From contig JANWYL010000003.1 in the NCBI GenBank assembly GCA_025056955.1, forward strand, positions 1-32,838: a DNA stretch of 32,838 bases, written 5' to 3'. The translations under genes were made by a program, and so were the position numbers. Origin of the DNA: Sandaracinaceae bacterium (GTDB lineage: Bacteria > Myxococcota_A > Polyangia > Polyangiales > Sandaracinaceae). The notes under the pieces are model-generated. The model made no database searches. It was given only the letters and a program-made list of their open reading frames with translations, and was not told where the DNA came from. The number at the start of each line of letters is the position of its first letter. Position 1 is the stretch's first letter. Positions 7,797 to 15,126 of this stretch are shown in pieces.

Positions 7797-9604
7797 TTTC
7801 TTTTTTTTCAATCGCTCTTTGTTTTGTTTTCTGGCCTGGCCGAGGGCGAGCCCAACCTGAGGCATGTGGAAGCGACTCGCTTGATGAGTGTGTAAAAAAC
7901 GGGGAAAGGCTCGTTGAAAGCGATCTGCCCAAAGCGGTCGAGATGTTTCGGTATGCCTGTAACCGCAGCCATCCGCAGGGTTGCCTTTGGCTTGGCCTCC
8001 TTTTTGTTGAGGGCCGCGGAGTGCGTCGTGAACCCGAGCGGGCAGCGATTTTTTTTGAGACAAGCTGCACGCAGGGGGAAGCGAGTGCCTGCTTTGAGCT
8101 TGCAAAGCTTTTGGCCAGCGGAGAAGGCGGAAAGCTCGATCGGGGAAGGGCAGAACATCTCCTGAGAGAATCCTGCGATCGAGGGGTTGGAGCTGCCTGT
8201 GTTGAGCTTGCGCGCCATTTGGAGGAAGGAAGAAGCGCCGGTCGCAGCCAAGCAGAAGCGCTTTTGGAATCTGCATGCGCCAAAAGGCTCCCAGAACCTT
8301 GCGCCGCGCTGGGCCGCTTGCGGCTGAAGTCAAAACCAGATGAGGCCCGTGATCTTCTCGATCGCGCATGCCGTGGGGGCTCGCTTGATGCCTGCGTGAC
8401 CCTTGCAAAGGCGATTGAAGAAGGCCTCGGAGCTCCCTCTGCGCCCGAGCAGGCAGCTCCCCTTTTTGAGCGGGCATGTCAAGGCCGTCACGCAGAAGCC
8501 TGCAACGCTTTGGGCACGCTCTTTGAAGACGGCCGCGGCGTTTCGCGCGATCTCGACCGTGCCTTTGCCCTCTACCGCCAGGCTTGCGCCCTCGATTTTG
8601 CGCTTGGCTGTAACAACGTGGCCCGCTTTCTCGAGCAAGGGATTGGGGTTACAGCCAATCCGCGGGCTGCAGCAGAACTCTACCGCAGGGCCTGCGAGGC
8701 AGGTGCAAAGGTTTCGTGCACAAACTTGGGCGCAATGCTTGAAGAAGGCGCGCCAGGCCTTGAGCGCGACCCCGAACGCGCAGAAGCCCTGCACCGGGAA
8801 GCCTGTGAAGCGGGCATTCCGCTCGGCTGCTATCACCTCGCCTTGCGCCTTGACGATCCCGCTCGACCAGTTGCCGAGAGGCGCCGGGCCATCGATCTTT
8901 TTAGAAGCGCCTGCAGTGCATCCATTGCGAGCGCTTGCACGGCGCTTGGATCGAACTACGAACGCGGCCGCGGTTTGCGCCAAGACCTCAACGAAGCAGC
9001 CCGCTTTTACGCCCTGGGGTGTCGAGGAGGGGACCACATCGCTTGCGTCAATCTCGGAATCCTTCGCGAGGAAGGGCAGCCCCCGAACCCCGGAGAGGCT
9101 GCCAAGCTCTATGAACACGCATGCCAAAACGGCGAAGTGGCAGGCTGCACCCGCTTGGGGCTCCTCCTTCAAAGCGGAAATGGTGTTCCCCAAAATGCGG
9201 AGCGCGCTTTCACCCTTTTGAGCCAGGCCTGCGAAAGGAATGACCTTCGGGCGTGTAACGGCTTGGGTTACGCGTACGAGAGGGGCCTCGGAACGGGCGT
9301 TGACCTTGCCCAGGCCCGCACCCTCTACCGGAGGGCCTGCGAAGGTGGGATGTTGAGGGGATGCTCGAATTTGGGAGCGCTCCTCCTAAAGGGCGATCCC
9401 ACAACTCCCCCCGACCCCACCCAAGCAGCCCAGCTTTTTGAGCGCGCTTGTCAGGGTCGGGCCGCAATCGGCTGCGCCAACCTTGCTGCCCTTTATGAGA
9501 GCGGGACTGGCGTTCCCCGCGATCCCGAGCGGGCCAAAGCCCTTCGCCGTGAGGCCTGTTCCCTCGGCCACAGCCGCTCCTGCCCATCATCTGGTGAAAA
9601 GTGA
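7787..9604 (+). CDS. Secreted Cys-rich Sel1/TPR-like repeat protein
   Basis: A 605-residue exported protein. A hydrophobic signal peptide (residues 1-22, ending GRGRA) precedes an uninterrupted run of Sel1-type helical hairpins, each about 36 residues. The repeats carry the pattern A-x2-L-[YF]-x2-A-C-x-x-G-x4-C-x-x-L-G with a G-x-G-V-x-x-D turn. I count 17 Cys pairs with exactly seven residues between the cysteines, starting with the pair at the mature N terminus and then one per repeat. This is the layout of the disulfide-stabilised Hcp proteins of Helicobacter. Such proteins are usually periplasmic or secreted adaptors; no enzyme motif is seen. The ATG at 7787 gives a clean signal peptide, but it lacks a Shine-Dalgarno and overlaps a hairpin. 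In-frame starts at 7739 and 7667 would lengthen the N terminus. Confidence 0.85.
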   Translation: MKQFSFFSIALCFVFWPGRGRAQPEACGSDSLDECVKNGERLVESDLPKAVEMFRYACNRSHPQGCLWLGLLFVEGRGVRREPERAAIFFETSCTQGEASACFELAKLLASGEGGKLDRGRAEHLLRESCDRGVGAACVELARHLEEGRSAGRSQAEALLESACAKRLPEPCAALGRLRLKSKPDEARDLLDRACRGGSLDACVTLAKAIEEGLGAPSAPEQAAPLFERACQGRHAEACNALGTLFEDGRGVSRDLDRAFALYRQACALDFALGCNNVARFLEQGIGVTANPRAAAELYRRACEAGAKVSCTNLGAMLEEGAPGLERDPERAEALHREACEAGIPLGCYHLALRLDDPARPVAERRRAIDLFRSACSASIASACTALGSNYERGRGLRQDLNEAARFYALGCRGGDHIACVNLGILREEGQPPNPGEAAKLYEHACQNGEVAGCTRLGLLLQSGNGVPQNAERAFTLLSQACERNDLRACNGLGYAYERGLGTGVDLAQARTLYRRACEGGMLRGCSNLGALLLKGDPTTPPDPTQAAQLFERACQGRAAIGCANLAALYESGTGVPRDPERAKALRREACSLGHSRSCPSSGEK

Positions 9605-9653
9605 AATACCAAGCACCTCAAAAACAAGCATCACCAAATACCTTCACCAACCA

Positions 9654-10457
9654 ATGTCCTCACGTTCACCTTCAGTTGCACCTTTGCCTCAAGAATCCGA
9701 TGGCTGGAAATCCCAGGTACAATCCCTCCTCGCGCTTTGCAATCACCCGCTGCTCCGTGAGTTGAACTATCCCTTAACCCTTCTTTCAACCCTCTCCCAT
9801 CCTCCAAGTGTTGAAGACATCGACACCCTCTTTTCCCCACTCGCCCGCGTTCGCTTCATCCTCCAACACCCATCTTCTCCAAGACCCAAAAATCCAGCCC
9901 AAAGCTATGACGGCTTGATCACCCTCTGCGCTTCTGTTCCAACTCGCCCCTATTCCCTTCATGACTTGGCCAATGCCATGATTTGGTGCATCTACCCAAA
10001 GGCCAAGCGCTCCCTGCACAAGCGTCAGTTTGAAGTCCTTGTCCTCGATGCACAAAAGGAGGGGAGGGTTTTCCCCACCCGCCGCTCGAGGCTTCGCGAT
10101 CTTCTCACCATGTTTGATGAGGGCGGTGCCATCTTGCGCCTCGATCCCCTCCCTTCCATTCAAACACCCATTCGATCTTCTGAGGAGCTCTCCTCGATAA
10201 TCAACCAACTATCCAAAGAGCTTTTCCTTTTTGGCCACGCGATTGTCGAACACCTGGTGCTTTCACCAAACTTCCTCCCCTCCATTCGTGTGAAGGTGCT
10301 GCTTGTGCCGGGGGTGGCTTGCGACCTCGACACCTATCTTGCCAATCTTTTTGCATCTGAAGATGCAGTTCTGCGTGAAGCCATGGAGCTCCCAAGCCTT
10401 CGCCTCGGTGATCTCGCCCAGTGCCAGGAATCTCGTGGAATTGGCCTTGGCTTTTGA
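9654..10457 (+). CDS. DUF3025-like protein of unknown function
   Basis: A 267-residue protein that I recognise as DUF3025-like from its central segment, a Tyr-Ser-Leu-His-Asp-Leu-Ala-Asn-Ala-Met-Ile-Trp stretch followed by PKAKRSLHKRQ. This matches the family signature of an N-(A/L)-(V/M)-W patch and an R/K-rich P-x-(A/T)-K-x-x-(L/N) motif. The second half contains an FGHAIVEHL segment and a C-terminal LRLGDLAQCQESRGIG motif that also fits the family. No signal peptide or membrane segment is seen, so it is probably cytosolic. The family has no established biochemical function that I know of. The ATG at 9654 starts 49 bases after the Sel1 gene. The leader (9605-9653) is nearly free of G and has no Shine-Dalgarno. 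The frame is open upstream, but inside the Sel1 gene. Confidence 0.68.
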   Translation: MSSRSPSVAPLPQESDGWKSQVQSLLALCNHPLLRELNYPLTLLSTLSHPPSVEDIDTLFSPLARVRFILQHPSSPRPKNPAQSYDGLITLCASVPTRPYSLHDLANAMIWCIYPKAKRSLHKRQFEVLVLDAQKEGRVFPTRRSRLRDLLTMFDEGGAILRLDPLPSIQTPIRSSEELSSIINQLSKELFLFGHAIVEHLVLSPNFLPSIRVKVLLVPGVACDLDTYLANLFASEDAVLREAMELPSLRLGDLAQCQESRGIGLGF

Positions 10458-10533
10458 GTTTTGCTAGAGCCTTTGAGCTCATGGGAAAAGCGCGCTCAAC
10501 TGGATCAACCGAAAGGATGCCTTGGGCCTTCGC

Positions 10534-12084
10534 ATGCCTTTTCTGAAAAGATGGGTGCTTCGATTGGTTGTGGCCCTTGGAGGCCTTTCTTTTGGCTGCG
10601 GGAGCAAAGAAAGCACTTCGCCAGATGCCTTTTCCCCTCCCCCTGATGCATTTGTGTCCAAGGCCCCACCTCCTCCTTCAGGTCCTCCCAAGCGCATCTA
10701 TGTCAAGCGCTTCCTCGCGCGCGTGTTTGCGGCACCCGATCCCAAGGCCAGTCGCATTGGATACCTCCGCGCAGGTTCTGTGCATCAAGCCAAAACGAGC
10801 GAGCCGGTTGGTCACGAGGGCTGCCGGGGTGGTTGGTATGAGCTTGAAGTGGGGGGCTTTGTGTGCAGTGGGCGGGAGGTGATCGCCTTCGAAGGCCGAA
10901 AGCTGCCTGAACGCCCTCCATCGCAGCCCGATTTATCCAGCGAGCTTCCCTACCGATACGCCAGGGTTCGCCGCGATTTTCTTCCCCTCTATCGGCGCAT
11001 TCCCACCTCTGAAGAAGCCGCCCGTTACGAAAGCTTCCGGCAGCCCCTTCCGCCTCCTGATCCAACGCAGCAGGGGGCTCCAAGCGGCACCTCTTCTCCA
11101 CCTCTTCCCGAAGAGCCAGACCCCATGGAGTACATCGTCCCAACCCTTTCAGCCCTCAAGGGCAAGCGCAACGAGCTTGTTCTCCGGCGCGTTCTTCGCG
11201 GCTTCATCCTGGCAATCGATCGCGAGATCGAATCCTCGAATGGACGTCGCTATTGGAAAACCCTCGCAAACGAGTACCTCTCTTATAACGGCATCGAAAG
11301 CCCAAGAAAAGAAGCCTTTATCAGTGAGGGCTATTTTCGCGGTGTGGTCTTGCTTCCAGAAGGCGAAGGGCCTGGGGATTTTGGGCATATCCACCTTCCC
11401 CCCCCGGTTGGCTTCGTGATGTCCTCGAATGCCTCGGCCTATCGCCGCGATGGGAAGGGGCACCTTCAACGCCTGCGGGGCCCAGGGTATCGCGCGCCCA
11501 TTTCCATTGCAGGAGAACACGAAATCAACGGAGTGCGTTACTACGAAAGCCGAGATGGACTCCTCTTTCGGACAAGCGATGTGAGGGCCATTCCCCTCGC
11601 CACTCAGCTCCCTCAAGGGGTTGGGCCAAATGACCAGTGGATCGACATCGATCTTTCCCTCCAAAGCCTTGTGGCTTACGATGGGCTTAAGCCTGTTTTC
11701 GTCACGCTCGTCTCAAGCGGCAGGGTCCGTGACCCCATGGATCCACTGCGTGATTTTCGAACGCCAACTGGCCTCTTTCGGATTGCGAGCAAGCACATCA
11801 CCCACACGATGGATGGCGATCACGCAACCGATGGCCCTTACGCCATTCAGGAAGTCCCCTACGTCATGTATTTCCAGCTCGCCAATGCCCTCCACAGCGC
11901 CTTCTGGCACAACCGCTTTGGCCGCCCCCGTTCTCACGGCTGCGTGAACCTTTCCCCCCGAGACGCACAGTGGCTCTTCCACTGGGCAGGGCCCCGCCTG
12001 CCTCCAGGATGGCATGGGGCCTACCCGCACGAAAGCAACCCTTCCGCATGGGTTTACGTCCACGGCGAAACCCCAGAAGGCTGA
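10534..12084 (+). CDS. L,D-transpeptidase (YkuD) lipoprotein
   Basis: A 516-residue envelope enzyme predicted to form or exchange 3-3 peptide cross-links, or to attach proteins, in peptidoglycan. The signal peptide ends in a lipobox (SFGC, Cys22), followed by a Ser/Pro-rich tether. An SH3-like segment (about 55-130) comes next, then a Pro-rich linker (about 170-195) and a long middle domain. The YkuD catalytic domain lies near residues 365-480, with H459 in WHNRFG and the catalytic S467-H468-G469-C470 followed by VN. The ATG at 10534 gives the shortest complete lipoprotein signal. A TTG at 10522 has GAAAGG five bases upstream and could be the real start, adding four residues. It follows the DUF3025-like gene by 76 bases on the same strand. 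Confidence 0.92.
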   Translation: MPFLKRWVLRLVVALGGLSFGCGSKESTSPDAFSPPPDAFVSKAPPPPSGPPKRIYVKRFLARVFAAPDPKASRIGYLRAGSVHQAKTSEPVGHEGCRGGWYELEVGGFVCSGREVIAFEGRKLPERPPSQPDLSSELPYRYARVRRDFLPLYRRIPTSEEAARYESFRQPLPPPDPTQQGAPSGTSSPPLPEEPDPMEYIVPTLSALKGKRNELVLRRVLRGFILAIDREIESSNGRRYWKTLANEYLSYNGIESPRKEAFISEGYFRGVVLLPEGEGPGDFGHIHLPPPVGFVMSSNASAYRRDGKGHLQRLRGPGYRAPISIAGEHEINGVRYYESRDGLLFRTSDVRAIPLATQLPQGVGPNDQWIDIDLSLQSLVAYDGLKPVFVTLVSSGRVRDPMDPLRDFRTPTGLFRIASKHITHTMDGDHATDGPYAIQEVPYVMYFQLANALHSAFWHNRFGRPRSHGCVNLSPRDAQWLFHWAGPRLPPGWHGAYPHESNPSAWVYVHGETPEG

Positions 12085-12115
12085 AGCCTTCCTCTGTGGT
12101 AGAAGGCATAGAGCC

Positions 12116-13036
12116 ATGGTTGAAAAGGTCCAAAAAATCTGGATGGATGGAAGCTTCGTCGATTGGGACAAGGCCACGGTCCACATTCTCACCCACACCT
12201 TGCACTACGGCGTTGGTGTGTTTGAAGGCATCCGATGTTACGAAACCCACGATGGCCGAAGCGCTGTTTTCCGCCTGAGGGAACACATCCGCCGCCTCTT
12301 TGACTCGGCGAAAATCTGCTCGATGTCCATTCCATTCACCCAAGAAGAAATCATCGAGGCGTGCCTTGAGACGATTCGCATCAATAAGCTCCGCGAGTGC
12401 TACATCCGCCCAATCGCTTTTATGGGAGACGGCGCGATGGGCCTTGGGGCGGTCAACCCCACCCGCATCGCCGTGATCGTCTGGAAGTGGGGAGCCTACT
12501 TGGGTGAAGAAGCCCTCCAAAAGGGAATTCGGGCCAAGGTGAGTTCTTTCACGCGACCTGGCCTCAACATGCTCATGTCGAAGGGCAAGGTGGTCGGCCA
12601 TTACGTGAATTCGGTCCTCGCCAAGCGTGAAGCCATTGCCTGTGGATACCAAGAGGCGATTCTGCTCGATGCCCAGGGGAAGGTTGCAGAAGCATCTGGC
12701 GAAAACATCTTTCTGGTGCGCGAGGGAGTCGTCCACACCCCTCCTCTTGGAAGCCCCATTCTTGCAGGGGTCACTCGCGATTCCCTCATCACCATTCTCA
12801 AAGAAGACCTCGGTATCCCCCTCGTCGAGCGGGAGATTGCGAGAGACGAACTCTACGTTGCTGACGAGATTTTTCTGTGCGGAACTGCCGCTGAGGTCAC
12901 GCCTGTGCGCGAGGTCGACGAGCGCCGGATTGGAGAAGGCTCCCGTGGCCCCATCACCAAACGCCTCCAAGATCGCTACTTTGAAATCGTGCGCGGTATT
13001 CGGCCCTTGCGCCCGGAATGGCTGACTTACGTTTAG
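12116..13036 (+). CDS. ilvE: Branched-chain amino-acid aminotransferase
   Basis: A PLP-dependent fold-type IV transaminase that interconverts Leu, Ile and Val with their 2-keto acids using glutamate/2-oxoglutarate. Its 306 residues match the family. Diagnostic segments are LHYGVGVFEGIR (residues 29-40), the presumed Schiff-base Lys158 in GKVVGHYVNS, the EASGENIFLV phosphate-binding region, and GVTRDSLI plus the CGTAAEVTPV C-terminal motif. Many relatives have GNY where this protein has GHY next to the active lysine, a minor variation. The ATG at 12116 follows AGAAGG by about 9 bases and lies 31 bases after the L,D-transpeptidase gene. D-amino-acid transaminase and aminodeoxychorismate lyase share the fold, but the N- and C-terminal motifs favour IlvE. 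Confidence 0.94.
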   Translation: MVEKVQKIWMDGSFVDWDKATVHILTHTLHYGVGVFEGIRCYETHDGRSAVFRLREHIRRLFDSAKICSMSIPFTQEEIIEACLETIRINKLRECYIRPIAFMGDGAMGLGAVNPTRIAVIVWKWGAYLGEEALQKGIRAKVSSFTRPGLNMLMSKGKVVGHYVNSVLAKREAIACGYQEAILLDAQGKVAEASGENIFLVREGVVHTPPLGSPILAGVTRDSLITILKEDLGIPLVEREIARDELYVADEIFLCGTAAEVTPVREVDERRIGEGSRGPITKRLQDRYFEIVRGIRPLRPEWLTYV

Positions 13037-13083
13037 CCACACAAGGGACTGGACAAAGGCCAAATCCGTGGAAGAATTGAAGT

Positions 13084-13157
13084 GGGCCCATAGCTCAATC
13101 GGTGAGAGCTCCCCGCTCATAACGGGGCGAGTCTCGGTTCGAGTCCGGGTGGGCCCA
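13084..13157 (+). tRNA. tRNA with CAT anticodon (Ile2 or elongator Met)
   Basis: A complete cloverleaf can be drawn. The acceptor arms are 13084-13090 and 13150-13156 (7 of 7 pairs), and the D stem is GCTC/GAGC. The anticodon stem is CCCCG/CGGGG with loop CTCATAA (anticodon 13118-13120), and the T stem is CTCGG/CCGGG with one G-T pair. A discriminator A follows and CCA is not encoded. The fully paired G1-C72 end argues against initiator tRNA-Met. CAT could be elongator Met, or tRNA-Ile2 whose C34 is converted to lysidine by TilS. The GC-only anticodon stem leans towards Ile2, but this cannot be settled by eye. Confidence 0.93.
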
Positions 13158-13186
13158 TTTCATGCCCAAAAGAGTGTGAGGACACT

Positions 13187-13924
13187 GTGAGCGATGCCTT
13201 ATATGCGCTCTTTGAGCTTGTGCGAATCGATGAAAGCGCCCGCGCAATCGATGAGAAGCTTCGCAAAATTCCCCAAGCGGTTGAAAGCGAGCGGAATGCG
13301 ATAAGGCGCCTTGAGGCCCTGGTAAACCAACAGCGGAAGGCCCTTGAAGAAGCGGAGCGGCTCTTAAAAGAGCAAGAGCAGGAGGTCGCGGCCCGAAACG
13401 AAGCCTTGGGGAAGGCCAAGTCCCGCTCGGGCCGAGCGCAAACGCTTAAGGAATTCGAGGCATCTGAACGCGAAATCGAATATGCGAGAAAAGCCCTTAG
13501 AGAGGCAGAAAACCATCGGGATGCCCTAAGGGAGCGCGTTCAAAAAATGCGTGAGGCGCTTTCCAAGGCCGAAGAAGAGCTCAAAAAAAGCCAAAACGAG
13601 CTTGCAAAGCGCGAATCCGCCCTTTCAAGCGAGATCGATTCCTTGCGCAAACAATACGAGCACATCACCAATGGCCGCGACAAGTGGCTTTCCATGATCC
13701 CTCAAGAAGTGCTGCGCATCTACGAGCGCGTTTCAAAGGCGCGCGTTCCGGCCATGGTTGAAATCAAAAACGGGGCCTGTAGTGCCTGCCAAATGGAAAT
13801 CCCCCCTCCTCGCTTTCTTCAAGCCCAAAGGCGCGAAGTGGTCCAGTGCCCGAATTGCCATCGCTTTGTCTATTTAAGGGAGGCCCTTGAACGCCTTGAG
13901 CCCTTCGAAGACGATGGAGAATGA
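13187..13924 (+). CDS. Coiled-coil C4 zinc-ribbon protein (DUF164/HP0958-CT398 family)
   Basis: A 245-residue cytosolic protein. Residues 1-170 form a long antiparallel coiled coil rich in Glu, Lys, Arg and Ala. The C-terminal zinc ribbon has two CxxC knuckles (CSACQ near residue 198 and CPNCH near 224). This is the architecture of the CT398/HP0958 family, where Helicobacter HP0958 (FlgZ) works with flagellar sigma-54 regulation and chlamydial CdsZ with type III secretion. No flagellar or secretion genes lie nearby, so its partner here is unknown. The GTG at 13187 was chosen because AGGA lies four bases upstream. The gene starts 29 bases after the tRNA, and its stop overlaps the next start (ATGA at 13921-13924). 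Confidence 0.88.
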   Translation: MSDALYALFELVRIDESARAIDEKLRKIPQAVESERNAIRRLEALVNQQRKALEEAERLLKEQEQEVAARNEALGKAKSRSGRAQTLKEFEASEREIEYARKALREAENHRDALRERVQKMREALSKAEEELKKSQNELAKRESALSSEIDSLRKQYEHITNGRDKWLSMIPQEVLRIYERVSKARVPAMVEIKNGACSACQMEIPPPRFLQAQRREVVQCPNCHRFVYLREALERLEPFEDDGE

Positions 13925-14430
13925 TGAGGGATTCGAGGGATGTGGCAAAGAAGGGAATTGGCTTTTGCGTCTTTGGCTTGGTATTTTTGCTCAATGCCTG
14001 CTTGATCGATCGCGGCCCCCTCCCAATACGCCCCGATCCTTCAAACGACACTGGAATTGATGCGTTCTCTTCTGATCGCGCCCTTCATCCCGATCTTTCT
14101 CCCAACGATGTCGTTGATGTCATTCCAAAAAGCGATGCCTTCTCAGGCGACGGGGAGGGCGAAGATGCTCCTTCAGGCGATACCTCAGTGGACGATGCCT
14201 CGATTGACGCAAGCCCCGACACAGCCCCAAGCGTCTATGTTGACGCAGGCCTTGACGCAGGAATCGATGCAGGTCAGGACGCAGGCATAGCTGATGCCAG
14301 AACCGATACAGGTCAAGACGCAGGCACCGATGCAGGCCAAGACGCAGGCACCGATGCAGGCCAAGACGCAGGCACCGATGCAGGCCAAGACGCACGCATC
14401 GATGCAAGTCAAGACGCACGGCACAGCTGA
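13921..14430 (+). CDS. N-terminal piece of a frameshifted lipoprotein-LamG gene
   Basis: A 169-residue reading frame that starts with a signal peptide and lipobox (LNAC, Cys27) and continues as a low-complexity Asp/Ala/Ser/Pro tether. It ends in repeated DAG-x-DAG-QDAG units and then meets a TGA. The tether is of the type that displays domains on the surface of myxobacterial cells. The natural partner, a LamG domain, continues immediately in another frame. Comparing the repeat units shows one extra C at about 14419 (GACGCACGG where other units have GACGCAGG); removing it joins the frames into one protein of about 382 residues. The ATG overlaps the previous stop by four bases, and ATGATG gives two adjacent possible starts. 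The ORF as written would yield a lipoprotein tether with no folded domain. Confidence 0.7.
   Translation: MMRDSRDVAKKGIGFCVFGLVFLLNACLIDRGPLPIRPDPSNDTGIDAFSSDRALHPDLSPNDVVDVIPKSDAFSGDGEGEDAPSGDTSVDDASIDASPDTAPSVYVDAGLDAGIDAGQDAGIADARTDTGQDAGTDAGQDAGTDAGQDAGTDAGQDARIDASQDARHS
14242..14412 (+). repeat. 24-bp tandem repeats encoding an Asp-Ala-Gly tether
   Basis: Three identical 24-bp units occupy 14317-14388, starting GACGCAGGCACC. A diverged unit follows at 14389-14412, and related imperfect units begin at 14242. Because 24 is a multiple of three, gain or loss of units would change tether length without changing frame. There are no unique spacers, so this is not a CRISPR array. Confidence 0.9.
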
Positions 14431-15070
14431 TACCGGAATCGACGCCCCTCGAGATGCCTTTCTCGATGCCTGCGATTTTTTGATGTGTGGTCTGATCGCT
14501 TATTATCCATTCGACCCCGACCGCCCCCTCGAAGATAGAAGCGGAAACGGCCATCGCCTTACTCCAACAGATGATGTGAGCTTTTCTTCTGGGATCGCAC
14601 GCTTTAATGGCGGCCGTCTTTCGGGAGCGAGCCCCCTGCGCCTCAACCAAACCCGAAGCATCGCCCTGTGGGTGCGGCCAAGGATGATGGTAGGGGGTGG
14701 AGCACGCATGGGCCTTGTGGACAAGGAAAGGGCATTTGGGTTGTTCATATATGAAGGCCAAGCGCCTGAATGCCGTGGGTTTGGAATTGAAGGCGTCCGC
14801 GCAAGTGATGCGGGAGTGGAGGTCGGTCGTTGGACCCACCTCGCCTGCGTTCGGGAAGATGGGAGGCTTTGCATCTATGTAGGCGGGGCTCAGCAGCGTT
14901 GCCAATCGACTTCCTCTGATCCTCCATCCTCAATGCATCAACTCTTCCTTGGCCAAGATTCACCCGATGGAGGTGACGCTTTTTTTGGCGATCTCGACGA
15001 AGTCCGGCTTTACGACCGGCCCCTCTCTGCAGGTGAGATTGGAGAGATGGCCACGCGCCCCCCTCCTTAG
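14294..15070 (+). pseudogene. C-terminal LamG (jellyroll) piece of the frameshifted lipoprotein gene
   Basis: From about 14420 this frame carries the expected continuation of the tether (TADTGIDAPRDAF) and then a concanavalin/LamG-like domain. It begins GLIAYYPFD, followed by DRSGNGH, ALWVRP, GRWTHLACV and a C-terminal FFGDLDEVRLYDRPLS. These are the hallmark segments of LamG/laminin-G-like domains that bind glycans or proteins outside the cell. The upstream part of this frame (14294-14419) reads the repeats out of register, as Gln/Ala/Lys/Thr-rich sequence, and is not a natural N terminus: it has no signal peptide or ribosome-binding site. I therefore treat it as the 3' part of the gene that starts at 13921, separated by a single inserted base. 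Sequencing error, real inactivation or ribosomal frameshifting are all possible. It ends 56 bases before hisS. Confidence 0.78.
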
Positions 15071-15073
15071 TTT

Positions 15074-15124
15074 CCCTTGCCCACAAAAAAGAGATCGGCT
15101 AGGACGAGGCGCCACAGGCAAGGG
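15074..15124 (+). promoter_or_regulatory. Inverted repeat covering the hisS ribosome-binding region
   Basis: CCCTTGCC (15074-15081) is perfectly complementary to GGCAAGGG (15117-15124), separated by 35 bases. The right arm includes the only purine-rich sequence before the hisS ATG at 15127. Pairing in the mRNA would hide the ribosome-binding region. The complementarity is seen directly; regulation is inferred. No T-box features are visible in this short leader. Confidence 0.45.
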
Positions 15125-15126
15125 CG

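Noticed and set aside
9438..9653. N-terminal extension of the DUF3025-like protein
   Set aside because: The extension lies inside the Sel1 gene in another frame and its residues are low-complexity; the ATG at 9654 fits the family length.
11864..13120. Long minus-strand reading frame (418 codons)
   Set aside because: It lies antisense to the end of the L,D-transpeptidase gene and all of ilvE, and runs into the tRNA. Its translation has no recognisable domain and the plus-strand genes are certain.
14317..14412. CRISPR array
   Set aside because: The 24-bp repeats are directly tandem with no unique spacers and encode an in-frame DAG tether; no cas genes are present.
15071..15126. T-box leader for hisS
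   Set aside because: The leader is far too short and has no T-box sequence or terminator/antiterminator pair; only a simple inverted repeat is present.
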